Source of the DNA: Nitrospira sp. SG-bin1
Lineage (GTDB): Bacteria > Nitrospirota > Nitrospiria > Nitrospirales > Nitrospiraceae
Direction of reading: 5' to 3'
NCBI GenBank assembly: GCA_002083365.1
Contig: LVWS01000019.1
Coordinates: forward strand, 32,268-96,267
Length of the DNA: 64,000 nucleotides
How positions within the stretch are numbered: position 1 is the stretch's first letter; every line of letters begins with the position of its first letter. This document shows positions 1-8,594 of this stretch, one piece after another. Below the pieces are notes generated by a model, which had not been told where the DNA came from, ran no database searches, and saw nothing but the letters and a program-made list of their open reading frames with translations. The position numbers were made by a program, and so were the translations under genes.

Positions 1-136
1 ACTATCGCCGGCTTTCCCGATGACAACCCTCCTTGCACGGCCGTGCTAACTCCCATACGATGTCCGACCGAACGGAGACTGCACGTAGGTCGAAGGACAG
101 CATATGGTCGTGAAGTAACTAGAGGGGCGGCACATC

Positions 137-1321
137 ATGTCACGTGTGAGCGCTCTATTGTGGTGCTGTTTCTTCATGACGTCGGTCCTTGCTTCAGCCA
201 CGTTCGGTCAAGATCCCGGTATCCGATCCTATGTCGCTTCCCCGGAGCCAGTGACATCTACCCGAGATTGGCACTACGGTGCGTATGTGGATGTCGCATA
301 CATCGGGAATTTCAACTTTCCCGACAACCATCTATGGCGCAGCCGTGCTACGGCATCCCATCATAATGAGCTTTCACCAAACATGGGGTTGGCCTATGTG
401 CGCAAGAATGCAACAGAGTCCTCACGCTTGGGGATGGAACTCGGCTTTCAAGGGGGACGGGATTCGGAAGAGTTCGCGTTTTTGGCGGGTGAAAGACGAG
501 TCGACGGCTCGGATGTGCTCAGGCACATCCATCGCGCGAACGTGTCGTACTTTGCACCGATCGGTACAGGGTTGACCATCATCGCCGGCCTGTTCAACAG
601 TCTGATGGGCTACGAATCCCTCTATGCAAAAGACAATGCCAACTATACGAGATCATGGATTGCGGACAATACACCCTACATGATGTTCGGAGTGAACGCG
701 CAATATTCCGTGAGCGACGATTTCATAGCCGCCGCCTTCGTCGTGAATAGCTACTATCATCTGGCGCACCCGAATGACGTCCCAAGCTATGGGGTGAGAT
801 GGGCCTGGAAGGCGATGCCACGGCTCACGTTGACACAAACTTTCTACGCAGGACCAGAACAAACGGATACTTCTTTGGAGTTTTGGCGGCTGTATGGGAA
901 TCACATCCTGGAGTGGCGAGGGGAGGACGTAGTAGTCGCGGCGTCCTTCGATATTGGGACCGAAAGCATTGCCGGGCAGCCCGGTTGCCCACGAACCTTT
1001 GTGATGGGAGGCAATGTGATTATGAGATGGCATATTACTGGTCCTTGGTCGGTGGCATTGCGCCCCGAGTTCTATTGGGATCGGAACGGGCGCTGGACAG
1101 GAGCCGAGCAGTTCGTGAAAGCCATCACGTCTACTGTCGAGTACAAATTCCCGTACAAGTGGACCAACGCGGTGGTGCGAGTAGAACATCGTTATGATGA
1201 CTCAACTGGGGTGGGAGGCGGGTTTTTCAAGAACGGGACGATCCGTCCCGGTGTCCTAGGTCTTGCGCAAGGGCAGCATCTACTCTTGCTGGGAGTTCTT
1301 ATCAGCTTCGATTCCCCGTGA
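137..1321 (+). CDS. Outer-membrane beta-barrel protein, BBP2 (putative porin-2)-like
   Basis: The 394-residue product begins with a signal peptide of about 25 residues ending near TFGQ. The mature part has alternating polar and aromatic segments (for example GAYVDVAYIGNFNF and YSVSDDFIAAAFVVNSYYH) and finishes on a short hydrophobic strand LLLLGVLISFDSP, as expected for an outer-membrane barrel. The spacing of NFNFPDNHLWRS and the GxLFNSLMGYESLYAKDN region resembles the putative beta-barrel porin-2 (OmpL-like) family, in which the barrel forms an outer-membrane channel; substrate unknown. An AGAGGGG stretch lies upstream of the ATG. Its last 42 bases overlap, tail to tail, the end of the lipoprotein gene on the other strand. 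Family assignment is from pattern memory; the outer-membrane location is firmer than the porin role. Confidence 0.75.
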   Translation: MSRVSALLWCCFFMTSVLASATFGQDPGIRSYVASPEPVTSTRDWHYGAYVDVAYIGNFNFPDNHLWRSRATASHHNELSPNMGLAYVRKNATESSRLGMELGFQGGRDSEEFAFLAGERRVDGSDVLRHIHRANVSYFAPIGTGLTIIAGLFNSLMGYESLYAKDNANYTRSWIADNTPYMMFGVNAQYSVSDDFIAAAFVVNSYYHLAHPNDVPSYGVRWAWKAMPRLTLTQTFYAGPEQTDTSLEFWRLYGNHILEWRGEDVVVAASFDIGTESIAGQPGCPRTFVMGGNVIMRWHITGPWSVALRPEFYWDRNGRWTGAEQFVKAITSTVEYKFPYKWTNAVVRVEHRYDDSTGVGGGFFKNGTIRPGVLGLAQGQHLLLLGVLISFDSP

Positions 1322-2041
1322 GTGTGGGACAGGAGATGGGAGCTTCTGCATCCAGTGCTGGAGCTGGTCGACAATGCGCGTGCCAAGTGTTTGAAGCGCG
1401 CGTTTTTTTGCCTCCTGCAGAGCGGCGCCATCTTCGACTAGGACGGCTGACCCGACCAGCTTCGATGCTCCTTCAACTGTCTGCATACGGGCGTGCCATT
1501 CAGAGTGTACAGCCCGTAAGTGGCCGGTGACCATGACGAGCGCATTGCTTTCGGTACCGGGGGCGAGATAGGCGCCGAGTAAGGTCGGATACAACCAAGC
1601 AAAGCGGTTGTTGTACCGATCAACCGCAGCAACTCCGTTGACGATCAAGACCATATCGGCTCCATGTCGAGCACCAGCCTGACGGATTCCGAGGATATCC
1701 TCACTTCGCAGAGTGGCATCTATCAGCACAAATGTATCCTGGAGGACATGCTCGTCCTGTAGCGGTGCTAGCTCGCGGAGCAGTTGATCTCTATCCCCGG
1801 TTAGCCATTCCATCTTTCGGATGGACGGACTGTTTGGAAAATTGTGACTTGCGAAAAAGACACCGAGCCGAAGGGGTGTGGAAAGATGAACGCGTTGGAT
1901 CGCCAGGGATTGACCTTCTGGGGTTGAGTTTGACTCGACATGAAGGACTTCGCTCATTGCCGCCCGATCGAATCCTTGGCTGCTCGCGCACCCCGTTACC
2001 AAAAGAAATAGCAGTGACCAGAGGGTTCTAAATTTTGGCAT
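1280..2041 (-). CDS. Envelope lipoprotein resembling the 'rhombotarget lipoprotein' family
   Basis: 253 residues with a lipoprotein signal: hydrophobic WSLLFLLV followed by lipobox VTGC, so Cys18 would be lipidated. Residues at +2/+3 are Ala-Ser, compatible with outer-membrane export. The central part, with LRLGVFFAS, ADMVLIVNGVAAVDRYNNR and WLYPTLLGAYLAPGTESN, resembles proteins named rhombotarget lipoprotein. Members of that family often end in a GlyGly-CTERM tail; this one ends in a hydrophilic sequence with no such tail. Function unknown. The gene converges on the upstream barrel gene and overlaps its 3' end by 42 bases, so the two transcripts would be antisense there. The Shine-Dalgarno is weak. 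Confidence 0.65.
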   Translation of the reverse strand: MPKFRTLWSLLFLLVTGCASSQGFDRAAMSEVLHVESNSTPEGQSLAIQRVHLSTPLRLGVFFASHNFPNSPSIRKMEWLTGDRDQLLRELAPLQDEHVLQDTFVLIDATLRSEDILGIRQAGARHGADMVLIVNGVAAVDRYNNRFAWLYPTLLGAYLAPGTESNALVMVTGHLRAVHSEWHARMQTVEGASKLVGSAVLVEDGAALQEAKKRALQTLGTRIVDQLQHWMQKLPSPVPHSRGIEADKNSQQE

Positions 2042-2158
2042 TCGAGGGTTTTCCTACTTTTGCGTGACAAAAATAATGGACATGGCCATTGCGATATGAG
2101 CCAATTCCCCAGTTCCCACTTCATTACGGAGATGGTGAGTCTATGGCGGAATGGAAAC

Positions 2159-2641
2159 CTACTCCTCAATCGGAAGAATGCGATCGGCCACTGCTTGCAC
2201 AACACGTTCTTGTTCGGTCACCGCTTTCAATCCGTTAAAACTAAGGTAGTGCCCACCGTGACTCGGTGCCTGAATCGTGGCACTGACTTCGACATGATTT
2301 CCATCTTCGACTTCTGGGTCGCGGACAATTGGTCTACCACAAATACCCAACACGGCGACGGGGATGGTCGACTCATCATTCTCAAGACGGAATAAATATG
2401 CGCCGTAACAGTTGTCACCATTGGGAATTGTGTAGGGAGCGAGTGATTGCACATCGCGGACGATGCCTCGCAAAGTGACATGCCGAAGATGATAAACCCG
2501 CGGCTCTTCGAGTATCTGTTGAATGCTGGTGGGTTCTTCTGCCGATACCCGTATCGGTGTGTTCGCTCCTATAAGTGTGAGCAAAACGACGAGAAGAGGA
2601 GCGACGATTCGAGCTGAAGTGAGCATGTGGATGAAGAGCAT
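2159..2641 (-). CDS. Small exported protein, OB-fold-like, unknown function
   Basis: 160 residues with an N-terminal hydrophobic export signal (about residues 8-27, ending near VSAEE). The mature part reads as a small beta-rich module: HLRHVTLRGIVRDVQSL, then CYGAYLFRLENDES, then HVEVSATIQAPSHGGHYLSFNGL. This pattern of 'element for a modified boundary, then five strands' is what OB-fold proteins such as tRNA_anti-like or DUF4131-like modules look like, but no family is assigned with confidence. Two cysteines (in DNCYGA and GICGRP) could form a disulfide in the periplasm. A GGTGG precedes the ATG by 4 bases. It is followed on the same strand by the lipoprotein gene after a 117-base gap, so the two may be co-transcribed. 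Confidence 0.6.
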   Translation of the reverse strand: MLFIHMLTSARIVAPLLVVLLTLIGANTPIRVSAEEPTSIQQILEEPRVYHLRHVTLRGIVRDVQSLAPYTIPNGDNCYGAYLFRLENDESTIPVAVLGICGRPIVRDPEVEDGNHVEVSATIQAPSHGGHYLSFNGLKAVTEQERVVQAVADRILPIEE

Positions 2642-2737
2642 CTTACCACCATTCTTCGCTTTGGATCAGAGGCTGCTTTCTCTTGCAAGACATGCTCGCT
2701 ATAATCTCCCCGTCTTTGGTCAAGGAGGATCATTTGT

Positions 2738-4117
2738 ATGGTGAATGAGCGGCAACTGAGTACCTTCGTCAAGGAGTCACGGGGAAAGTTTGAGGATATC
2801 TTGGGACAGATGGTGGAGATACCATCGATCAGTATGGATTCATCCCGTACGGGTGATATGCGGCGCATGGCTGAACTTGCGAAGGAGTACTTGGCCGACA
2901 TGAAGGCCAAGGTTCATGTGGTGGAGACTGGTGGGTACCCTATCATCTCCGGTGGATGGATAGCAGGGCCCACGTACCCCACAGTTACGATCTATAACCA
3001 TCTGGATGTTCAGCCGGCGCAGGAGCCGGAATGGAAACAGCCCCCGTTTGCCTTTCAAAATGAACGAGGGATCTACCGGGGGCGAGGAACGACTGATGAC
3101 AAGGGCCCCGCTCTGACGGCGATGTTTGCGGCTCGATATGCGATCGAGCAAGGTTGGCCGATAAACATCCAATTCTTGTGGGAACTTGAAGAGGAAATCG
3201 GGAGCCCGCATTTTGCCGAAGGCCTCAAGAAACACCTGGCGATTCCGCGACCAGATTCCGTGGTTGTGTCGGATACAATCTGGATTGCCAAAGGACGGCC
3301 TGCAGTGCCCTATGGTTTGCGCGGCCTGCTTTGCGCACGTCTGATCCTACGGACAGGTGAAAAAGATGCGCATTCAGGTGTGACTGGGGGCGCCGCTCGC
3401 AATCCACTGGCTGAGCTGATGGAGGTGGCGAATACCTGCCTTGATGCGCGGACTGGAAGGATAAAGATTCCGGGGTTCTATGATGATGTGATACAGCCCA
3501 CCGCCAATGAAATTAAGAATTTCCTTAGATCAGGCTTTCAAGTGGGTCGTTTTAGGCATGCGTACGGGTTTCGATCGCTTCGAGTACAGGACCCAGCAGA
3601 AGTCATGCGCAGGATTTGGGCATCCCCGACGTTTGAGATCCATGGCCTTAGTGGAGGATACCAGGGACCAGGTGTCAAAACGGTTGTGCCTGGTCATGCC
3701 GAGCTCAAGGTCAGCATGCGGCTTGTCCCGGGCCAGGCACCTGAGAGAGTGTTTGCTCTGTTGAAGAAGCATGTGATGAAGGTGAATCCTGATGTGAAAG
3801 TGAAGAGAGAGGGGATGCTCCATCCGTTTAGAGGCCACTTCGTGGGGCCATATGTGGACTGTGTGAAGCGTGCCGTGATGGAAGGGTTTGGCAAGGCCCC
3901 CGCGTTTGTGAGAGAAGGTGGGTCGATTGGTGCGGTGGTCACGATGCAGAAAGCCTGGAAGGTCCCAATCCTCTTCATAGGCCTGAGCTTGCCAGAGCAT
4001 GGCTACCATGCTCCCAACGAATATTATGATTGGGGGCAGGCCTCCGGGGGAATGAAGACGTTCGTTCAGTACTTCTCACAATTAGTAAAGATGGGGAAGC
4101 AACAGGGCGGTCTTTGA
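2738..4117 (+). CDS. M20-family metallopeptidase (dipeptidase-like)
   Basis: 459 residues, standard length for M20A peptidases. Zinc ligands are visible: the HLDVQPA motif (first His/Asp, about residues 88-94), the bridging Asp in RGTTDDKG (about 112-119), Glu-Glu in LWELEEEIGS (general base, about 147-156), and the late His in LPEHGYHAPNE near the C-terminus. The middle third is the lid/dimerisation domain (HSGVTGGAARNP). The reaction is hydrolysis of a C-terminal amino acid or dipeptide in the cytoplasm; no signal peptide is seen. The start is well fixed by AAGGAGG eight bases upstream of the ATG. Neighbours give no substrate clue. Carnosinase-like versus succinyl-diaminopimelate desuccinylase-like activity cannot be separated by eye, but the CNDP-like HLDVQPA form favours a dipeptidase. 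Confidence 0.85.
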   Translation: MVNERQLSTFVKESRGKFEDILGQMVEIPSISMDSSRTGDMRRMAELAKEYLADMKAKVHVVETGGYPIISGGWIAGPTYPTVTIYNHLDVQPAQEPEWKQPPFAFQNERGIYRGRGTTDDKGPALTAMFAARYAIEQGWPINIQFLWELEEEIGSPHFAEGLKKHLAIPRPDSVVVSDTIWIAKGRPAVPYGLRGLLCARLILRTGEKDAHSGVTGGAARNPLAELMEVANTCLDARTGRIKIPGFYDDVIQPTANEIKNFLRSGFQVGRFRHAYGFRSLRVQDPAEVMRRIWASPTFEIHGLSGGYQGPGVKTVVPGHAELKVSMRLVPGQAPERVFALLKKHVMKVNPDVKVKREGMLHPFRGHFVGPYVDCVKRAVMEGFGKAPAFVREGGSIGAVVTMQKAWKVPILFIGLSLPEHGYHAPNEYYDWGQASGGMKTFVQYFSQLVKMGKQQGGL

Positions 4118-4369
4118 CAACATCTGGGCCGATAACGGTGTGCTCGGAAAGGTCAGTTTTGAACACCGGTATCCGAAAATTGCCAGGACAACCATGTTTG
4201 CCATGTAACGGCTAATCCAAAACGGTCCGGAAGTGCATTGAAATTATAAGTATTTGAAAATTATAAAAATTTGCATTACTTGTCTTTGTTGATAAGGCAT
4301 GAATGTTGCTGACTCTCAACTCATGGAACAAGGAGCTAGTCGCGCCCTTAAGCTGTTAAAGTGATCAGG

Positions 4370-4398
4370 TTGATTGTGGAAAGGCGGTTGGGTATTCT
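4370..4398 (+). promoter_or_regulatory. Sigma70-type promoter of cutA, near-leaderless
   Basis: TTGATT (4370-4375), a 17-base spacer and TATTCT (4393-4398) form a good vegetative promoter. The cutA ATG begins only 9 bases after the -10 element and no Shine-Dalgarno lies between, so the mRNA would have almost no 5' leader. The upstream stretch around 4235-4275 is strongly AT-rich and could act as an UP-type or curved element. Confidence 0.5.
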
Positions 4399-4407
4399 GT
4401 CGGCCTT

Positions 4408-4737
4408 ATGGGAGCTGAACCGATCCGTGTCATAGTTGTCATGGTTACAACTGCAAACCAAGAGGAAGCGGCCAAGATTGCAGACCAAGTAGTACGGTCT
4501 CGTCTCGCTGCTTGTGCTTCCGAGATACCCAGCGTACGGTCAACGTACTGGTGGGGAGGAAAGATGATGAACGATCAGGAAGCACTTCTGCTGATAAAGA
4601 CGACTTCCGACAAATTCGACTCCATCCAAGAAGCCATACGAAAGATCCATTCGTATAAAGTTCCAGAAATAATAGCAATTCCTGTGACCCATGGATTCCC
4701 ACCGTATCTTGAGTGGGTGCACCGAGAGACGCCCTAG
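4408..4737 (+). CDS. cutA: CutA divalent-cation tolerance protein
   Basis: 109 residues, the normal CutA length. The family pattern is clear: N-terminal VIVVMVTTANQEEAAKIADQVV, then LAACA, the STYWWGGKMMNDQEALLLIKTT strand pair, and KVPEIIAIPVTHGFPPYLEWV at the end. CutA is a small ferredoxin-like trimer linked to copper and divalent-metal tolerance in E. coli; its biochemical role is still unclear. The usual CVNIIPG loop is replaced by CASEIPS, so the conserved cysteine is kept. The promoter sits so close to the ATG that translation is probably leaderless. The gene stands alone between the M20 peptidase and the M23 peptidase, both on the same strand. Confidence 0.93.
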   Translation: MGAEPIRVIVVMVTTANQEEAAKIADQVVRSRLAACASEIPSVRSTYWWGGKMMNDQEALLLIKTTSDKFDSIQEAIRKIHSYKVPEIIAIPVTHGFPPYLEWVHRETP

Positions 4738-4863
4738 ATGATGTGGTTGAAACTGGCTTATCGAAAGACTATCGTGGGAGTTGACCAGTAAGGGACGAAA
4801 TCGGTAAGTTGCGGGTCGACTTCAAAGCCTACCTGATACACTTAGGTACGGGAGAAAAATGTT

Positions 4864-5883
4864 ATGGGTCAGACAAATATGCAAGACGGCGATGCCTATA
4901 CCGTGGTGGTTTTCAGAGGATCCACTGCAAAGCCAATCCGCTTTAGCTTTTCGAAGAGACTCCTCAGGCGATTATTAGTATGTTTGGGCGTGGTTGTTCT
5001 TGCCGATCTTCTTGTGGTTTCTCATTATGTCATCAGAACTGGAGAGGTATGGGAGCTGGCAGCTTTCCGTGCCGAAGCCATGAGTGCCCGAGAGCAGACT
5101 GCCGCTTTCTCATCCGCCATTGATGATCTGAAGAAGCGCCTTGGCGCGATGAGTGAGGTCAATCAAAGGCTTAGAGTCATGCTGGGTATTGAGGTACCTA
5201 AGACGGGTGATATGGCAAATGGGAGAGGCGGAGAGGAGATGCCGATTCCCGAAGAAGGAGGCGCAATACCGGGCGGCAATCAACAGGGCCTCTCATCTGG
5301 TGCCTCAAGGCTAGGGTTCGACAGCCAGCAAGAACGCAATGATGCTGTCGGCCTCGAGCCTTCTCCCGATAACCTCCAAGCCATTGCTTCTGTAAAAGAA
5401 GGCTTGGAATGGCTTTCAAAGCAAACGACAGCGCAAGAACGCATTCTTGAAGAATTGTCACAGGCAGCCGAACAGCGCTCGGCTCGATGGGCCTCGACAC
5501 CCTCCATTTGGCCGGTGAAAGGGTGGATCACATCCGGGTTCGGTCCCCGTGTTTCTCCTTTTACGGAGAAGCCAGCCTGGCATGATGGGTTGGATATCGG
5601 AGCTGCCCCCAACACTCCTGTGCGTGCTCCTGCCCAAGGAAGGATTACGTCAATAGGGTACGATCCGAAGCTTGGGAACATGGTCCGTGTCGATCATGGA
5701 TTCGGGGTCGAGACCCTTTACGGACACCTGGCGAAGGCTTTGGTGAAGGAAGGCCAGAGGGTCGAGCGTGGCGACGTCATAGCGCTTGTCGGGAGTTCTG
5801 GCTTGTCCACCGGCCCGCACCTACACTATATGGTAAAAGTGAATGGCCAAGCCCTGGACCCGATCAAATACATCTTGGAGTAG
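4864..5883 (+). CDS. Membrane-anchored M23 (LytM) peptidoglycan endopeptidase
   Basis: 339 residues. A short cytoplasmic N-terminus is followed by one membrane helix (about residues 38-57, LLVCLGVVVLADLLVVSHYV), a helical coiled-coil stretch rich in Glu, Ala and Gln (about 65-110 and 170-205), a Gly/Glu-rich linker, and a C-terminal LytM domain. The zinc site is intact: H-D-G-L-D (first His and Asp), GHLAK (His) and GPHLHYMVK (HxH). This is the build of the cell-shape/division endopeptidases of the MepM/NlpD/DipM type: the helical part binds partners and the domain cuts peptide cross-links, or activates an amidase, in the periplasm. GGGAG lies 9 bases upstream of the ATG. All catalytic residues are present, so it is likely an active enzyme rather than an EnvC-like activator. 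Confidence 0.88.
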   Translation: MGQTNMQDGDAYTVVVFRGSTAKPIRFSFSKRLLRRLLVCLGVVVLADLLVVSHYVIRTGEVWELAAFRAEAMSAREQTAAFSSAIDDLKKRLGAMSEVNQRLRVMLGIEVPKTGDMANGRGGEEMPIPEEGGAIPGGNQQGLSSGASRLGFDSQQERNDAVGLEPSPDNLQAIASVKEGLEWLSKQTTAQERILEELSQAAEQRSARWASTPSIWPVKGWITSGFGPRVSPFTEKPAWHDGLDIGAAPNTPVRAPAQGRITSIGYDPKLGNMVRVDHGFGVETLYGHLAKALVKEGQRVERGDVIALVGSSGLSTGPHLHYMVKVNGQALDPIKYILE

Positions 5884-6046
5884 GGCGAGATTAGATCATA
5901 CGTGATGTTCCACCTACCTGTTTGTGCGACCCGCAACAGTTTGATTTTTCTCAACCTGCTCCGAGCACTTGCTGCGGCTTCTTCTTTGCCAATCGCCTAG
6001 CCGTACCGCAGCTGTAGTGATCTAGTGACATCAGAATGATATTCAT

Positions 6047-7729
6047 ATGACCGACCTCGAAATCGCTCAGTCTGTGACTCCTCGACCCATTCACGAAATT
6101 AGTTCACAACTTGGAATCCTTCCCGAAGAGTTTACCGGCTATGGATCGGATAAGGCAAAAATATCGATTCAGGTACTGGAGCGTCTAAAAACATCGCCGA
6201 TGGGACGATATGTTCTTGTTACGGCGATCAACCCCACCCCCTTGGGAGAAGGAAAGACGACAACGTCAATAGGGCTGGCCATGGGCCTCTCTCGATTAGG
6301 ACATCGAGCTGCGCTTACCCTAAGGCAACCCTCGCTCGGGCCAGTGTTTGGGGTAAAGGGCGGAGGGACTGGCGGGGGACATGCTCAAGTCATTCCCATG
6401 GAAGATATTAATCTGCATCTGACCGGGGATGCTCACGCGGTCGCGGCAAGTCATAATTTGCTTTCAGCATTCCTGGACAACCATTTGTTCCATGGAAACT
6501 CCCTGTCGATCGATACCGAACAGATTACATGGCCGAGGACATTAAATGTCAATGATCGAGCGCTTCGGACGGTCGTACTGGGGGAAGGCACAGGTGGTCG
6601 CAAAGGACAATTTGTCATTACCGAGGCGTCGGAAGTCATGGCGGTACTGGCGTTGGCAAAGGATCAGCGAGATCTCTTAAACCGGCTTAGTCGCATCGTC
6701 GTGGGGTTGACCCAATCAGGTGCGCCAGTCCTGGCTGAAAAGCTGGGCTGTGTGGGATCCATGGCCGTCTTGCTCAAGGATGCCCTGATGCCAAATCTGG
6801 TCCAAACGCTCGAAGGGACGCCTGCTTTTGTTCATACCGGCCCTTTTGGCAACATCGCCCATGGCAATTGCTCGATCATATCCGATGCGATCGCCCTGCG
6901 CTGTGCCGACTTTGTCGTCACCGAGGCAGGTTTTGGTAGCGACCTGGGAGCGGAGAAGTTTTTCAACATTAAATGTCGTGCTTCAGGATTCTCCCCGACG
7001 GTGGCGGTTGTGGTTGCAACGTTACGGGCGCTGAAACTCCATGGCGGTGGTGGTGTTGCCAAGGCGGGTGTATCGCTACCTGCCAGTTTGACAGGACCGA
7101 ATCGAGACGCTTTATCAAAAGGCATCGCAAATCTGGAACAGCATGTGGCCAATGTGCTGGCGCACGGTGTACCGGTGGTGGTTGCAGTAAACGCCTTCAA
7201 AGACGATCCTCAAGATGAATTGGACTGGGTTCGAGAGCAGTCACTTAAAATGGGAGCGGCGGACGCGGCTGTATCAACACACTGGTCCGACGGGGGTAGA
7301 GGAGCCGAGCAGCTGGCTAGGGCAGTCCTCAGGGCATCCGAGAGACCGGCTCATTTCAACTATCTATATGAAGTGTCTTGGCCGATCAAAAAAAAGATCG
7401 AAACCATTGCTACCCGTATGTATGGAGCGGCAGGAGTCACGTTCGAACCGGAGGCTGAACGCCAAATCGACAAGGCAGAGGCGCTGGGGTACGGCAGCTT
7501 ACCGGTCTGCATGGCTAAAACTCCGCTCTCGTTGTCACATGATCCTTCCCTGAAGGGGAGACCAACCGGCTTTATGGTACCTATCCGAGAGTTGCGAATT
7601 CTCGCCGGAGCCGGATTTGTAACAGCTGTCTGTTCAGGAATTCAGCTCATGCCGGGATTGCCTAAGAAGCCAGCCGGTGAGCGCATCGGTCTGGATCGCA
7701 CTAGCGGGAAAATCGTTGGGCTTTCTTGA
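6047..7729 (+). CDS. fhs: Formate-tetrahydrofolate ligase
   Basis: 560 residues, the usual length. The enzyme makes 10-formyl-tetrahydrofolate from formate, THF and ATP in the cytoplasm, feeding purine synthesis and, in some Nitrospirota, the folate branch of C1 metabolism. The P-loop TPLGEGKTT is seen at about residues 65-73, followed by SIGLAMGLSRLGHRAALTLRQPSLGPVFGVKGGGTGGGHAQVIPMED (given here only as landmarks: LRQPSLGP and GGGTGGGHAQV), the GDAHAV segment, and GSDLGAEKFF with NIKCR. The C-terminus has TPLSLSHDPSLKG, typical for the folate end. Shine-Dalgarno is poor; the start is chosen from homologous length. It converges on hflC with only 4 bases between stop codons and no separate terminator. 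Confidence 0.97.
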   Translation: MTDLEIAQSVTPRPIHEISSQLGILPEEFTGYGSDKAKISIQVLERLKTSPMGRYVLVTAINPTPLGEGKTTTSIGLAMGLSRLGHRAALTLRQPSLGPVFGVKGGGTGGGHAQVIPMEDINLHLTGDAHAVAASHNLLSAFLDNHLFHGNSLSIDTEQITWPRTLNVNDRALRTVVLGEGTGGRKGQFVITEASEVMAVLALAKDQRDLLNRLSRIVVGLTQSGAPVLAEKLGCVGSMAVLLKDALMPNLVQTLEGTPAFVHTGPFGNIAHGNCSIISDAIALRCADFVVTEAGFGSDLGAEKFFNIKCRASGFSPTVAVVVATLRALKLHGGGGVAKAGVSLPASLTGPNRDALSKGIANLEQHVANVLAHGVPVVVAVNAFKDDPQDELDWVREQSLKMGAADAAVSTHWSDGGRGAEQLARAVLRASERPAHFNYLYEVSWPIKKKIETIATRMYGAAGVTFEPEAERQIDKAEALGYGSLPVCMAKTPLSLSHDPSLKGRPTGFMVPIRELRILAGAGFVTAVCSGIQLMPGLPKKPAGERIGLDRTSGKIVGLS

Positions 7730-7733
7730 AGAA

Positions 7734-8594
7734 TCAACGTTGCTTCAAATAGCGGAAGAATTCCGAATCCGGGCTCATCACCAACGTCGAGCCGTCTTTG
7801 AAGGCACTCTTATAGGCTTCCATCGAACGGGTAAATTCGAAAAACTTTTGATCCTGCCGGTAAGCATCGGCGTAGATCCGAAATGCTTTGGCATCTCCGC
7901 TGCCTCGAAGTTCTTCAGACTCTTTGTAGGCTTGAGCCAGGATGATTTCCCGGTCCTTTTCGGCTTCGGACCGAATTTTTTGAGCTTCTTCAGCTCCTTC
8001 CGCGCGATATTGTTTGGCCTGTCGCTCCCGTTCGGCTTGCATGCGCGCAAAGACGGCTTTCTCATTCTGTTCCGGCAAATCGGCACGCTTGATTCGGACA
8101 TCCTGAATTTCGATGCCGTACGCCGAGGCCTTCTCGTTCGCTCGTTCGGTGACCACCTTCATGATGTCAGCTCTTGTACTTGAGACGATCTCGAGTAACT
8201 CGTGCCGACCCAACTCGACCCGGAGTTCAGAATAGATGATATCGTGCAGTCGTTGGAGAGCGCCCCGTTGACTCTGAAAGTTCTGGTATACCTTCAACGG
8301 GTCCACAATGCGCCATTTCGCGAAGTTATCCAGCAACAGGGTCTTTTTGTCCGAGGTAATGACGTCTTGCGCGTTCGAGTCGTAATCCAACAAACGTTTT
8401 TCGAAGTAAGTCACTTCTTGGACAAACGGCACTTTCACATACAGACCTGGTTCGGTGATGTTGCGAACGGGCTTGCCGAGCTGCACGACGATGGCCGTCT
8501 GAATTACGTCCACGACGAAAAGCGGAGAGGCTCCGAGCACGAACAACGCAACGATCACGGCAAGGAGTGTGATCACCAATCCCTGTTTCGTCAT
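7734..8594 (-). CDS. hflC: HflC, SPFH-domain partner of FtsH
   Basis: 286 residues: one N-terminal membrane anchor (about residues 6-26), then an SPFH/band-7 domain (VVDVIQTAIVVQLGKPVRNITEPGLYVK and KKTLLLDNFAKWRIVDPLKVYQ as landmarks) and a long charged helix rich in Arg, Glu, Ala and Gln from about 170 to 230 that packs the HflK/HflC cage. HflC with HflK forms a large ring around the FtsH protease on the periplasmic side and modulates membrane protein turnover. Its ATG overlaps the hflK stop (ATGA, 4 bases), so the pair is translationally coupled. Length and order hflK-hflC match E. coli, but hfq, hflX and the rest of that operon are absent. Confidence 0.95.
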   Translation of the reverse strand: MTKQGLVITLLAVIVALFVLGASPLFVVDVIQTAIVVQLGKPVRNITEPGLYVKVPFVQEVTYFEKRLLDYDSNAQDVITSDKKTLLLDNFAKWRIVDPLKVYQNFQSQRGALQRLHDIIYSELRVELGRHELLEIVSSTRADIMKVVTERANEKASAYGIEIQDVRIKRADLPEQNEKAVFARMQAERERQAKQYRAEGAEEAQKIRSEAEKDREIILAQAYKESEELRGSGDAKAFRIYADAYRQDQKFFEFTRSMEAYKSAFKDGSTLVMSPDSEFFRYLKQR

